Source: an uncultured Phascolarctobacterium sp. | GTDB taxonomy: Bacteria > Bacillota > Negativicutes > Acidaminococcales > Acidaminococcaceae | Length of the DNA stretch: 52,530 bases | Assembly (NCBI RefSeq): GCF_934190775.1 | Contig: NZ_CAKPTG010000019.1 | Span: 1-52,530, forward strand | Direction of reading: 5' to 3' | Part shown: positions 1-6,841 of the stretch, piece by piece | Layout of the letters: the number at the start of each line of letters is the position of its first letter | How positions within the stretch are numbered: position 1 is the stretch's first letter | The notes under the pieces: model-generated | The model's database searches: none | Told to the model about the DNA's origin: nothing | What the model saw: only the letters and a program-made list of their open reading frames with translations | Translations under genes and position numbers: made by a program

Positions 1-27
1 ATACCAAAAGGTATGGTTCTTTTTTTC
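1..27 (+). terminator. Intrinsic terminator cut by the window edge
   Basis: The 3' arm GGTATGGTTC is followed by a run of T. Only ATACC of the 5' arm is inside the window, with an AAAA loop. It presumably ends a gene lying upstream of the window. Confidence 0.6.
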
Positions 28-345
28 TGCCTGCAGCCATCTTATGAGCAGCAGCGGGCCTGGCTGCCCAGCCACCGTGCCTAAAGGAGCTTTGCGACGC
101 ATAGGCGCGTTTGTGGCGAGGCGTGTCGCTTGCGATTGAGAAGCGACACTCGATTTGTCACGAGCTTTGCGACGTGAGAAATCGAGAAGGTGGAGCTTTC
201 TCCGAAAATGCGACCGAATAGGGAGTATTTTTGGAGAGATAGATTCTTAAATTATGTAATAAAGTCGGCAGTAGGAACTTTTTAGTAAAGTATTGGTGAG
301 GAGTATTTTTGGAGGGATAGATAGCCATGCTTGAAGGAGTGAAAC
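28..345. repeat. Gene-free, hairpin-rich dispersed repeat DNA
   Basis: No convincing gene is visible. The stretch holds a hairpin with arms GTGTCGCTT/AAGCGACAC (about 121-148), a longer imperfect hairpin (about 150-185), two copies of GAGCTTTGCGACG (about 91 and 160) and two copies of GGAGTATTTTTGGAG-GATAGAT (about 224 and 300). GGAGTATTTTT recurs near 52316. Short ORFs on the minus strand simply translate the repeats, so I read this as dispersed intergenic repeat sequence. Confidence 0.45.
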
Positions 346-903
346 GACGCACAAGTATGTGTCAGGCTTTCTACCAAACTTTCTATATTCGCGAGAGATA
401 TATCGTTCCAGTCAGCAGCAATTTTCCCGTGCCCATAGGGCACAACGCAAATTTCGCATGAAACCAGGACGAAGTGCCGCAAAACTCGCGCTATGCTGAG
501 AGAGTTTTCTACAGCGGATTGCTTAGCGCTCAAACAGTTGCGACACTTCGATGGTACCAGATGCTTATTTGCTAAAATTGCTATTCCTTACACGATATAT
601 CCCTAGCTCAATTTACTTGTGATTGACGCGCAAGCATGTGTTAGACTTACTCCCATACTTTCTCTATTCGCGAGAGGTATATCGTTCCAGTCAACAGCAA
701 TTTTCCCGTGCCCGTAGGGCACAACGCAAATTTCGCATGGAACCAGGACGAAGTGCCGCAAAACTCGCGCTATGCTGAGAGATTTTTCTACAGTAGCTTG
801 CTTAGCGCTCAAACAGTTGCGACACTTCGATGGTACCAGATGCTCATTTGCTAAAATTGCTATTCCTTACACGATATATCTCTCGCTCAGTTTACTTGAG
901 TTC
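346..903. repeat. 279-bp tandem duplication (two diverged copies)
   Basis: Copy A (346-624) and copy B (625-about 903) share long identical blocks, for example CGTTCCAGTCA, ACGAAGTGCCGCAAAACTCG and TTGCGACACTTCGATGGTAC, and differ by scattered substitutions. Each copy has a short minus-strand ORF of related sequence (ending near 282 and 603) without a recognisable domain or good ribosome binding site. Related substitutions between the two ORFs do not obviously spare protein sequence, so I treat this as repeat DNA and not as genes. From about 904 to 1081 I see nothing further. Confidence 0.6.
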
Positions 904-1081
904 AATGTGCTTGACAGCTAATCGGCGTTTTCCTGCGGACATACTTCTTGGATGGTTTTTTCTACAATATTTTAGATATACATGCTACCTTTGCGACGCA
1001 TTTTTCCCTTCATTTCAATAAAAACTCAAAAATCCTTACATAATAGACAAATATTCGCACAAATCAAACGGCAAAAAAATA

Positions 1082-1110
1082 TTGACAGTTTTAAGAAGAA
1101 ATAGTATCAT
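1082..1110 (+). promoter_or_regulatory. Sigma-A promoter of the MFS transporter
   Basis: TTGACA (1082-1087), a 17-bp spacer and TATCAT (1105-1110). The transcript would have a leader of about 60 nt before the ATG at 1180. Confidence 0.7.
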
Positions 1111-1179
1111 TATTGTTAACTGTTCGACAGAATATATATAAAAGAACAGAATTTGTTTTTTATGAAGGGAAAGAAAACT

Positions 1180-2427
1180 ATGAAAATGACAAACTTCAGA
1201 TGGAAGGTAGCGTGGCTGATCTTTGCTATCAGCTTTGTATCCTACATGGACCGCGTTAACCTTTCTGTTGCAACACCCGTAATCATGAATGAATTTGGCT
1301 TTACTAAAATAGATATGGGCCTTATTCAATCCTTCTTCTTCGCCGGTTATGCTTTGATGCAGGTTCCAGGTGGTATGGTTGCCGAAAAATTCGGCCATCG
1401 CTTTACCGGTTCTATTGCCTGCGCATGGTGGTCAATCTTTACTGCTTTAACTGCTATAGCAAGCGGTAAGTATACCTTTGCCATTGTACGTTTGATGTTT
1501 GGCCTGGGCGAAGCGCCGATTTATCCTGCTTTTGCTATGGCAGAACACAAATGGTTTAATAAAGATGAAAAGGGCAAGGCAAGCTCCTTTATTCTCAACG
1601 GCTGCTTCTTTGGTCCTGTAGTCGGTCCTGCTGTTGTAGTATGGCTGATGACTACCTTTGGCTGGCATCATGTATTCCTCAGCTTTGGTGTAGTTGGTCT
1701 GCTGCTGGCTTGGGCCTGGCATAAATATGTTACTGATGATCCGAAGGATAGTCCTTATGTTAATGAAGCGGAATTGGCTCACATCAACGAAGGCCGTGTG
1801 GAAGCAACCGGTGAAAAACAGATTGCTCCGTGGGGCAAGCTGTTGCGTTCTTCCCAATTCTGGGCTTTGGGCATTCAGTTCCTGATTACCGACTACATTA
1901 TGTACGTTTTCCTGGCCTGGTTGCCGATGTACCTCATGGAGGTGCACAAATTCTCCTTAGCTAAAATGGGTATCTGGGCAGCTGCTCCTTGGATTTCTTT
2001 GATGGCTGTAGTAACTCTTTGCGGTCACTATTCCGACAAGCTGTTGCGTAGTGGCATGTCTCAGAATATGGTTAAGACTGCAACCGGTGCTGCTGGCATT
2101 CTGCTGTGTGCAGGTGCATTGTACATTTCCACCCGTACTGCTGATCCGATGATGAATGTTCTCTGGCTTTCCGTATCCTTAGGCTCTCTTGGTTTGACTA
2201 TGAGTGCTTCCTGGTCCAGCGTAATCACCATGGGCGGCAAATTTGCCGGTTCTGTATCCGGCTGGATGAACTTCTGGGGCAATATCGGCGGCGTACTGGC
2301 ACCTACCATTACCGCCTGGTTTGCAACTAACTATGGCTGGCAGGCTGCTTTGGCAGCAACTGCTGTAACCGGCATCTGCGGTGCTATTGCCTGGTTCTTT
2401 GTAAAGCCTGATAAAGCGATTGTCTAA
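1180..2427 (+). CDS. MFS transporter, anion:cation symporter (ACS) family
   Basis: A 415-residue polytopic membrane protein of about 12 hydrophobic segments. The N-terminal pattern FVSYMDRVNLSVATPVI, followed by FGLGEAPIYPA, is typical of the ACS branch of the major facilitator superfamily (hexuronate, glucarate, tartrate and related organic anion/H+ symporters). The substrate cannot be named from sequence. I chose ATG 1180 because AAGGGAAAG sits 8-10 nt upstream; the in-frame ATGs at 1153 and 1162 lack a ribosome binding site. It is monocistronic, with its own promoter and terminator, and is not linked by function to the queuosine genes that follow. Confidence 0.85.
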   Translation: MKMTNFRWKVAWLIFAISFVSYMDRVNLSVATPVIMNEFGFTKIDMGLIQSFFFAGYALMQVPGGMVAEKFGHRFTGSIACAWWSIFTALTAIASGKYTFAIVRLMFGLGEAPIYPAFAMAEHKWFNKDEKGKASSFILNGCFFGPVVGPAVVVWLMTTFGWHHVFLSFGVVGLLLAWAWHKYVTDDPKDSPYVNEAELAHINEGRVEATGEKQIAPWGKLLRSSQFWALGIQFLITDYIMYVFLAWLPMYLMEVHKFSLAKMGIWAAAPWISLMAVVTLCGHYSDKLLRSGMSQNMVKTATGAAGILLCAGALYISTRTADPMMNVLWLSVSLGSLGLTMSASWSSVITMGGKFAGSVSGWMNFWGNIGGVLAPTITAWFATNYGWQAALAATAVTGICGAIAWFFVKPDKAIV

Positions 2428-2458
2428 ATAACAAAAGATAAGCTGTAACGCTTTAGAA

Positions 2459-2503
2459 CAGACACCTCGATATGCTGTAAGTATGTCGGCGGTGTCTGTT
2501 TTT
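2459..2503 (+). terminator. Intrinsic terminator after the MFS gene
   Basis: Arms CAGACACC and GGTGTCTG enclose a partly paired interior and are followed by TTTTT. Confidence 0.8.
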
Positions 2504-2524
2504 AATTGGGCTATTTTCTTATGC

Positions 2525-2553
2525 TGGACAAATAGCGCGATATGCTGTATAAT
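2525..2553 (+). promoter_or_regulatory. Promoter of the queC-queT-queF operon
   Basis: TGGACA (2525-2530), a 17-bp spacer and a consensus TATAAT (2548-2553), immediately upstream of the riboswitch. Confidence 0.75.
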
Positions 2554-2565
2554 ATCCTAGAAGTT

Positions 2566-2612
2566 CATAACAGACAGTTCGTAACCATCCTGTCTATAAA
2601 TAAAACTACGGG
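2566..2612 (+). promoter_or_regulatory. preQ1-I riboswitch aptamer
   Basis: A short hairpin with arms AGACAG/CTGTCT encloses TTCGTAACCATC. It is followed by the A-rich tail ATAAATAAAACTACGGG, the layout of the small preQ1 class I pseudoknot. It lies between the promoter and queuosine genes, the classic context for this riboswitch. Binding of preQ1 should reduce expression of queC-queT-queF. The fold was made by eye and not computed. Confidence 0.7.
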
Positions 2613-2617
2613 CGATG

Positions 2618-2686
2618 TACTGGCGCCGGCCGGTATTTTTTATGTATGCAAGGATTTCGTCTGTAGCGGACGGAATCCTTTTATAT
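2618..2686 (+). terminator. Riboswitch expression platform: two consecutive terminator hairpins
   Basis: Hairpin 1 has arms TACTGG/CCGGTA followed by a run of T (to 2641). Hairpin 2 (2650-2680) has arms AAGGATTTCGTC/GACGGAATCCTT followed by TTTTAT. Either or both could act as the ligand-dependent terminator ahead of queC. Confidence 0.6.
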
Positions 2687-2723
2687 TTTGTGGACTTTGC
2701 CCGCTCATTAATTGGGAGGAGAA

Positions 2724-3404
2724 ATGAAGGTTTTAGTATTATTAAGCGGTGGCGTAGACAGCTCAACCTGTCTGGCACTGGCAAAAGAAAAATACGGCGA
2801 TAATGTTCTGGCTTTGTCGATGTCCTATGGTCAGAAGCATGCCAAGGAGCTTGCAGCAGCGCAGGCGATTGCCGATTATTATCATGTAGAGCTGCTGCAT
2901 ATGGATTTGTCGAAGATTTTCGCTCACAGCAAATGCTCTCTGCTACAGGGCTCGGAGACCAGCGTTCCGCACGCATCCTATGCAGAGCAGCTGAAGGAAA
3001 GCAAGGGTGAGCCTGTAAGCACATATGTGCCTTTCCGTAATGGCCTGTTCTTGGCTGCTGCAGCAAGCATTGCGCTGGAATATGAATGCAATGAGATTTA
3101 CTACGGTCCCCATGCCGATGATGCTGCAGGCAATGCTTATCCCGATTGCAGTGTTGAATTTAATGAGTCGATGAATTTGGCAGTATATTTGGGAAGCGGC
3201 CGTAAGGTGCGTCTGGTTGCTCCCTTTGTTGACAAAACAAAGAAGGATATTGTTGCCGAGGGCTTGCGTCTGGGCGTTCCTTATGAGCTGACCTGGAGCT
3301 GTTATGATGGTGGCGTAAAGCCCTGTCACAAGTGCGGTACCTGTATTGACCGTGAGGCAGCCTTTGCTGCCAACGGTGTTGTTGATCCCTTAGCAGAGGC
3401 TTGA
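2724..3404 (+). CDS. queC: 7-cyano-7-deazaguanine (preQ0) synthase QueC
   Basis: QueC converts 7-carboxy-7-deazaguanine to preQ0 using ammonia and ATP, a step in queuosine tRNA modification in the cytoplasm. The 226-residue protein has the PP-loop SGGVDS at residues 8-13 and a C-terminal zinc-binding cysteine cluster ending PCHKCGTC, both diagnostic. The ATG at 2724 follows GGAGGA by a few bases; the upstream in-frame TTG overlaps that ribosome binding site and is rejected. It is the first gene of the preQ1-controlled operon with queT and queF. queD and queE are not in this window. Confidence 0.95.
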   Translation: MKVLVLLSGGVDSSTCLALAKEKYGDNVLALSMSYGQKHAKELAAAQAIADYYHVELLHMDLSKIFAHSKCSLLQGSETSVPHASYAEQLKESKGEPVSTYVPFRNGLFLAAAASIALEYECNEIYYGPHADDAAGNAYPDCSVEFNESMNLAVYLGSGRKVRLVAPFVDKTKKDIVAEGLRLGVPYELTWSCYDGGVKPCHKCGTCIDREAAFAANGVVDPLAEA

Positions 3405-3420
3405 AGGAGGTATAAGGATA

Positions 3421-3924
3421 ATGAAGAGCTTAAGTAACCAAAAATTAGTATTTTCCGCGTTGTGCATTGCTTTATATATTGTTGTGATGATGTGCACCCA
3501 AAGCTTTGCTTTTGGTCAGTATCAGATTCGTATTGCTACTGCACTGTATGGCCTGAGTGCTATTTTCCCGTTTTTGATTTTACCGTTTGGCCTGGCGAAC
3601 GTTGTCAGCAACACGGTGATGGGCGGTCTTGGTCTGCCGGATATTATCGGTGGCTTTATTGTCGGTATCGTAACGACCAGCATTATTGTGTTTGCTAAGC
3701 GTCGTGGCTGCGGTAACTGGATTATCTGGGCAGCAGTAACCTTTGTACCGGGACTTGGTGTTCCTGTATGGCTGAGCGTACTGCTGGATATCCCTTATCT
3801 GGTACTGGCAAGCAGTCTGCTGATTGGTCAGTGCATCTGCGGTATTGCCAGTGTAATGCTGGTTACCGCTTTGGAACGTGTGGGAGCAGGCAAGCTGTTT
3901 GCATTTGATGGAGGTAAGCAATAA
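3421..3924 (+). CDS. queT: QueT-type queuosine precursor transporter
   Basis: A 167-residue hydrophobic protein with about five membrane segments and the sequence QIRIATALYGLSAIFPFL near the N-terminus, typical of the QueT family (substrate-binding component of ECF-type uptake for queuosine precursors). A GGAGG ribosome binding site lies just upstream, and the stop codon overlaps the start of queF by one base. Its place between queC and queF under a preQ1 riboswitch supports import of a deazapurine such as preQ0 or preQ1, so the operon combines synthesis, salvage and reduction. The exact transported species is an inference. Confidence 0.85.
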   Translation: MKSLSNQKLVFSALCIALYIVVMMCTQSFAFGQYQIRIATALYGLSAIFPFLILPFGLANVVSNTVMGGLGLPDIIGGFIVGIVTTSIIVFAKRRGCGNWIIWAAVTFVPGLGVPVWLSVLLDIPYLVLASSLLIGQCICGIASVMLVTALERVGAGKLFAFDGGKQ

Positions 3925-4421
3925 TGACGAGTGGCAGAAGTAAAGAAGAATTCCAGGGCGTAAGCCTGTTAGGCAACAAGACTGCTTATAAAAGCGATTA
4001 TGCGCCGGAGGTTCTGGAGTCCTTCCCGAATAAGCATCCGCAAAATGATTACTGGGTTAAATTTAACTGCCCGGAATTTACCAGCCTGTGTCCGATGACA
4101 GGTCAGCCGGATTTTGCGACTATTTACATTTCCTATGTGCCGGACGAACGTCTGGTAGAAAGCAAATCCCTGAAGCTGTATCTGTTCAGCTTCCGCAATC
4201 ATGGTGACTTCCATGAGGACTGCGTAAACATCATTATGAAGGATCTTATTAAGCTGATGGAGCCTAAATATATTGAGGTTTGGGGCAAATTCTTGCCGCG
4301 CGGTGGTCTGTCCATCGATCCGTATGCCAACTACGGCAAGCCGGGAACCGAATGGGAGCAGGCTGCGAAGAAGCGTCTTTTCATGCATGATATGTATCCC
4401 GAAACAGTTAATAACAGATAA
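3924..4421 (+). CDS. queF: NADPH-dependent preQ0 reductase QueF
   Basis: QueF reduces the nitrile of preQ0 to the aminomethyl group of preQ1. The 165-residue protein is of the short (unimodular) type. It carries the nucleophile cysteine in TSLCPMTGQPDFA, the ESKSLKLYLFSFRN motif that binds NADPH in this family, and HEDC. Start ATG 3924 overlaps the queT stop (TAATG), indicating translational coupling. The operon ends at the terminator directly downstream. Confidence 0.95.
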   Translation: MTSGRSKEEFQGVSLLGNKTAYKSDYAPEVLESFPNKHPQNDYWVKFNCPEFTSLCPMTGQPDFATIYISYVPDERLVESKSLKLYLFSFRNHGDFHEDCVNIIMKDLIKLMEPKYIEVWGKFLPRGGLSIDPYANYGKPGTEWEQAAKKRLFMHDMYPETVNNR

Positions 4422-4428
4422 AAATCTG

Positions 4429-4459
4429 GAGCTGCTGCGTAATGCGGCAGCTCTTTTTT
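4429..4459 (+). terminator. Terminator of the que operon
   Basis: GAGCTGC and GCAGCTC arms around a short loop, then TTTTTT. Confidence 0.85.
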
Positions 4460-4574
4460 GGCGCACGTAGTATACTTAAGAAGATAAAAAAATCTTTTTA
4501 GGCAGTATAAGTTAACTTAAGCTAACCGAAGAGCGGTTTTAACAAAAATTTTTCGATAAACACTAATACAGCAC

Positions 4575-4603
4575 TTTATTTCTTAATTAGAGTATGCTAT
4601 AAT
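4575..4603 (+). promoter_or_regulatory. Promoter of the cggR glycolytic operon
   Basis: TATAAT at 4598-4603 is clear. The -35 hexamer TTTATT (4575-4580, 17-bp spacing) is weak, which fits an activated or tuned promoter. The CggR operator lies downstream of it. Confidence 0.55.
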
Positions 4604-4644
4604 GAGCTATAGACAAATAATTCACTTATTTGTATTGAATCTGT

Positions 4645-4681
4645 GGGACACGAAAAGTACCACGAGGGACAAAACACGTCA
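4645..4681 (+). promoter_or_regulatory. CggR operator (two GGGAC half-boxes)
   Basis: GGGACACGAAAAGTACC and GGGACAAAACACGTC are direct repeats with starts 21 bp apart, between the promoter and cggR. They match the GGGAC-N6-TGTC direct-repeat operator known from Bacillus cggR-gap. CggR bound here would block elongation, and fructose-1,6-bisphosphate should relieve it (established for the family). Confidence 0.7.
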
Positions 4682-4697
4682 AGGGATGTAACTGCTT

Positions 4698-5732
4698 ATG
4701 GATAGTATTATTAATCTGCAAAAGAAAATTGTGCCGGAGCTGACAGATCTGCTCGTACAGCGTTACCAGATTCTGCGTCAGGTGAGCCATGAAGCGCCGA
4801 TAGGCCGACGTGCACTGGCTGCAAGACTGGGACTCAGCGAAAGGGTGTTGCGTGCTCAGGTTGATTTTCTGAAGAAAAGCGGCTTGCTGGATTTTTCTTC
4901 CAGTGGCATGAGCGTAACAGATGAGGGTGCGGATATTCTTAAGGAGCTGGCGGATTATGTACGCAAGCTGCAGGATATTTCGTTTTTGGAAAATGCTCTC
5001 AGTGATACGCTGAAGATTGGCAAGGTTGTCATTCTTCCTGGCGATTCTGATCAGGAGGACGTTGTCAAGCGTGAAATCGGCCGTACTGCAGCGCATATCC
5101 TTAGTAAGCTGCTGAGCGATGGCAATAAGCATATCGTTGCCGTCAGCGGCGGTACTACTATGGCGGCTATGGCAGCCAATGTTTCCGGCTCTCAGCCTAA
5201 TACGGTGGTTGTACCGGCCCGCGGCGGTTTGGGTGATAATGTGGAACTGCAGGCCAATACGATTGCAACTGTTTTGGCACAAAAGCTCGGAGCATCCTAT
5301 CGTCAGCTTTATGTTCCCGACTGTGTAAGCGAGGATATCTTAAACAGTATTCTTAAAGAGGATATCGGTGTACGCGCTGTCGTTGATATTATCAAGCAGG
5401 CAGATATTCTTGTCCACGGTGTAGGCCGTGCCAGTGTTATGGCAAGGCACAGACGCTTAGGCAGCGAGGTAATTGCCAAGCTGGAGGCAGATGGTGCTGT
5501 AGGCGAGGCCTTTGGCCAGTATTGCGCTTTAGACGGCAGACAGGTCTATATGACTAATAATGCCGGCCTGATGCTGCAGGATTTGCAGCACATCGGCACA
5601 ATCATCGGCATTGCCGGAGGCAAATCGAAGGCTGCCGCAATTTTATCGGTTATCCGTGCTTCCAGGCAGGATATTTTGATTACCGATGAGGCTGCAGCGC
5701 ATGAGATTCTCAAAATGGCTAAAGAGCAATAA
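4698..5732 (+). CDS. cggR: Central glycolytic genes regulator CggR (SorC/DeoR family)
   Basis: A 344-residue repressor. The N-terminal winged helix (about residues 20-85, with RRALAARLGLSERVLRAQVDFLKKSGL) is followed by the SorC-type sugar-phosphate-binding domain (VAVSGGTTMAAMA, VVPARGGLGDNVELQANTIA). In Bacillus CggR represses gap-pgk-tpi-pgm-eno and is released by fructose-1,6-bisphosphate. Here it heads exactly that gene set, behind a matching GGGAC operator, so autoregulation is expected. The ATG at 4698 is preceded by AAGGGATG at 9-10 nt. No truncation is seen. Confidence 0.93.
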   Translation: MDSIINLQKKIVPELTDLLVQRYQILRQVSHEAPIGRRALAARLGLSERVLRAQVDFLKKSGLLDFSSSGMSVTDEGADILKELADYVRKLQDISFLENALSDTLKIGKVVILPGDSDQEDVVKREIGRTAAHILSKLLSDGNKHIVAVSGGTTMAAMAANVSGSQPNTVVVPARGGLGDNVELQANTIATVLAQKLGASYRQLYVPDCVSEDILNSILKEDIGVRAVVDIIKQADILVHGVGRASVMARHRRLGSEVIAKLEADGAVGEAFGQYCALDGRQVYMTNNAGLMLQDLQHIGTIIGIAGGKSKAAAILSVIRASRQDILITDEAAAHEILKMAKEQ

Positions 5733-5818
5733 ACAAGCGAAGCTCTTAAAGTATTAATTTGTTACTGAGCACATTTGTGCAAAATTTAGATTCTCTCAGA
5801 ATTAAGGAGGAAATTATT

Positions 5819-6823
5819 ATGACAAAAGTAGGTATTAATGGTTTTGGCCGTATCGGCCGCGAGGTTTTCCGTGTAGCATTCAACAATCCTGAGGTAGAGG
5901 TTGTTGCTGTCAACGATCCTGGCGACATCACCGCTTTGGCTCACCTGTTGAAATATGACTCTATCCATGGCACCTTCAACCATGAAGTCAGCATCGAAGG
6001 CAACTACATTATTGTTGACGACCGCAAAATCGAAGTATTCGCTTGCCTGGATCCTGCACAGATTCCTTGGGGCGAAGCTGGTGCTGAAATTGTTGTAGAA
6101 TCCACCGGCCGTTTCACCGAAGCTGCAAAGGCTGCAGCTCATCTGCATGACACTGTTAAAAAGGTTATCATCTCCGCTCCTGCAAAAGGCGAAGACATCA
6201 CCATCGTTATGGGTGTTAACGAAGACAAATATGATCCTGCAAAACACAACATCATTTCCAACGCTTCCTGCACCACCAACTGCCTGGCTCCGTTCACCAA
6301 AGTATTGCTGAACAAATTTGGTATTGAAAGCGGTCTGATGACCACTGTTCACTCCTACACCAATGACCAGAGAATCCTGGACCTGCCGCATAAAGACCTG
6401 CGTCGTGCCCGTGCTGCTGCTTGCTCCATCATCCCGACCACTACCGGTGCTGCAAAAGCAGTTGCTCTGGTTCTGCCGGAACTGAAAGGCAAACTGAACG
6501 GCTTCGCAATGCGCGTTCCGACTCCGAACGTTTCCATCACCGACCTGACCGTACTGCTGCAAAAAGACACCACTGCTGAAGAAATCAACGCAGTGCTGAA
6601 GGAAGCTGCTGAAGGCGAACTCAAAGGCATCATGGGCTACAGCGACGAACCGCTGGTATCCCGCGATTACAACGGTTGCCCGCTGAGCTCCATCATCGAC
6701 GGCCTGTCCACCATGATGGTTGGCCCGCGTATGGCTAAGGTTGTAAGCTGGTACGACAATGAATGGGGTTATTCCAACCGCGTAGTTGACCTGGCTGCAT
6801 ATATTGCTAAAAAAGGTCTGTAA
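5819..6823 (+). CDS. gap: Glyceraldehyde-3-phosphate dehydrogenase, type I
   Basis: This enzyme oxidises glyceraldehyde-3-phosphate to 1,3-bisphosphoglycerate with NAD+ in the cytoplasm. The 334-residue protein has the Rossmann motif NGFGRIGR near the N-terminus, the catalytic cysteine (about residue 151) in SNASCTTNCLAP, and the C-terminal WYDNEWGYSNR. AAGGAGG precedes ATG 5819 at the proper distance; the longer upstream ORF extension is rejected. It is the first enzyme gene after cggR and is followed 18 bp later by pgk-tpiA. Codon use is strongly biased, as in highly expressed genes. Confidence 0.96.
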   Translation: MTKVGINGFGRIGREVFRVAFNNPEVEVVAVNDPGDITALAHLLKYDSIHGTFNHEVSIEGNYIIVDDRKIEVFACLDPAQIPWGEAGAEIVVESTGRFTEAAKAAAHLHDTVKKVIISAPAKGEDITIVMGVNEDKYDPAKHNIISNASCTTNCLAPFTKVLLNKFGIESGLMTTVHSYTNDQRILDLPHKDLRRARAAACSIIPTTTGAAKAVALVLPELKGKLNGFAMRVPTPNVSITDLTVLLQKDTTAEEINAVLKEAAEGELKGIMGYSDEPLVSRDYNGCPLSSIIDGLSTMMVGPRMAKVVSWYDNEWGYSNRVVDLAAYIAKKGL

Positions 6824-6841
6824 TAAAGGAGATTCTTATCC

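Noticed and set aside
282..812. Two related minus-strand short ORFs (starting MSAKQ) as paralogous genes
   Set aside because: They lie in a tandem DNA repeat, lack good ribosome binding sites and recognisable domains, and match between copies no better than the surrounding non-coding DNA.
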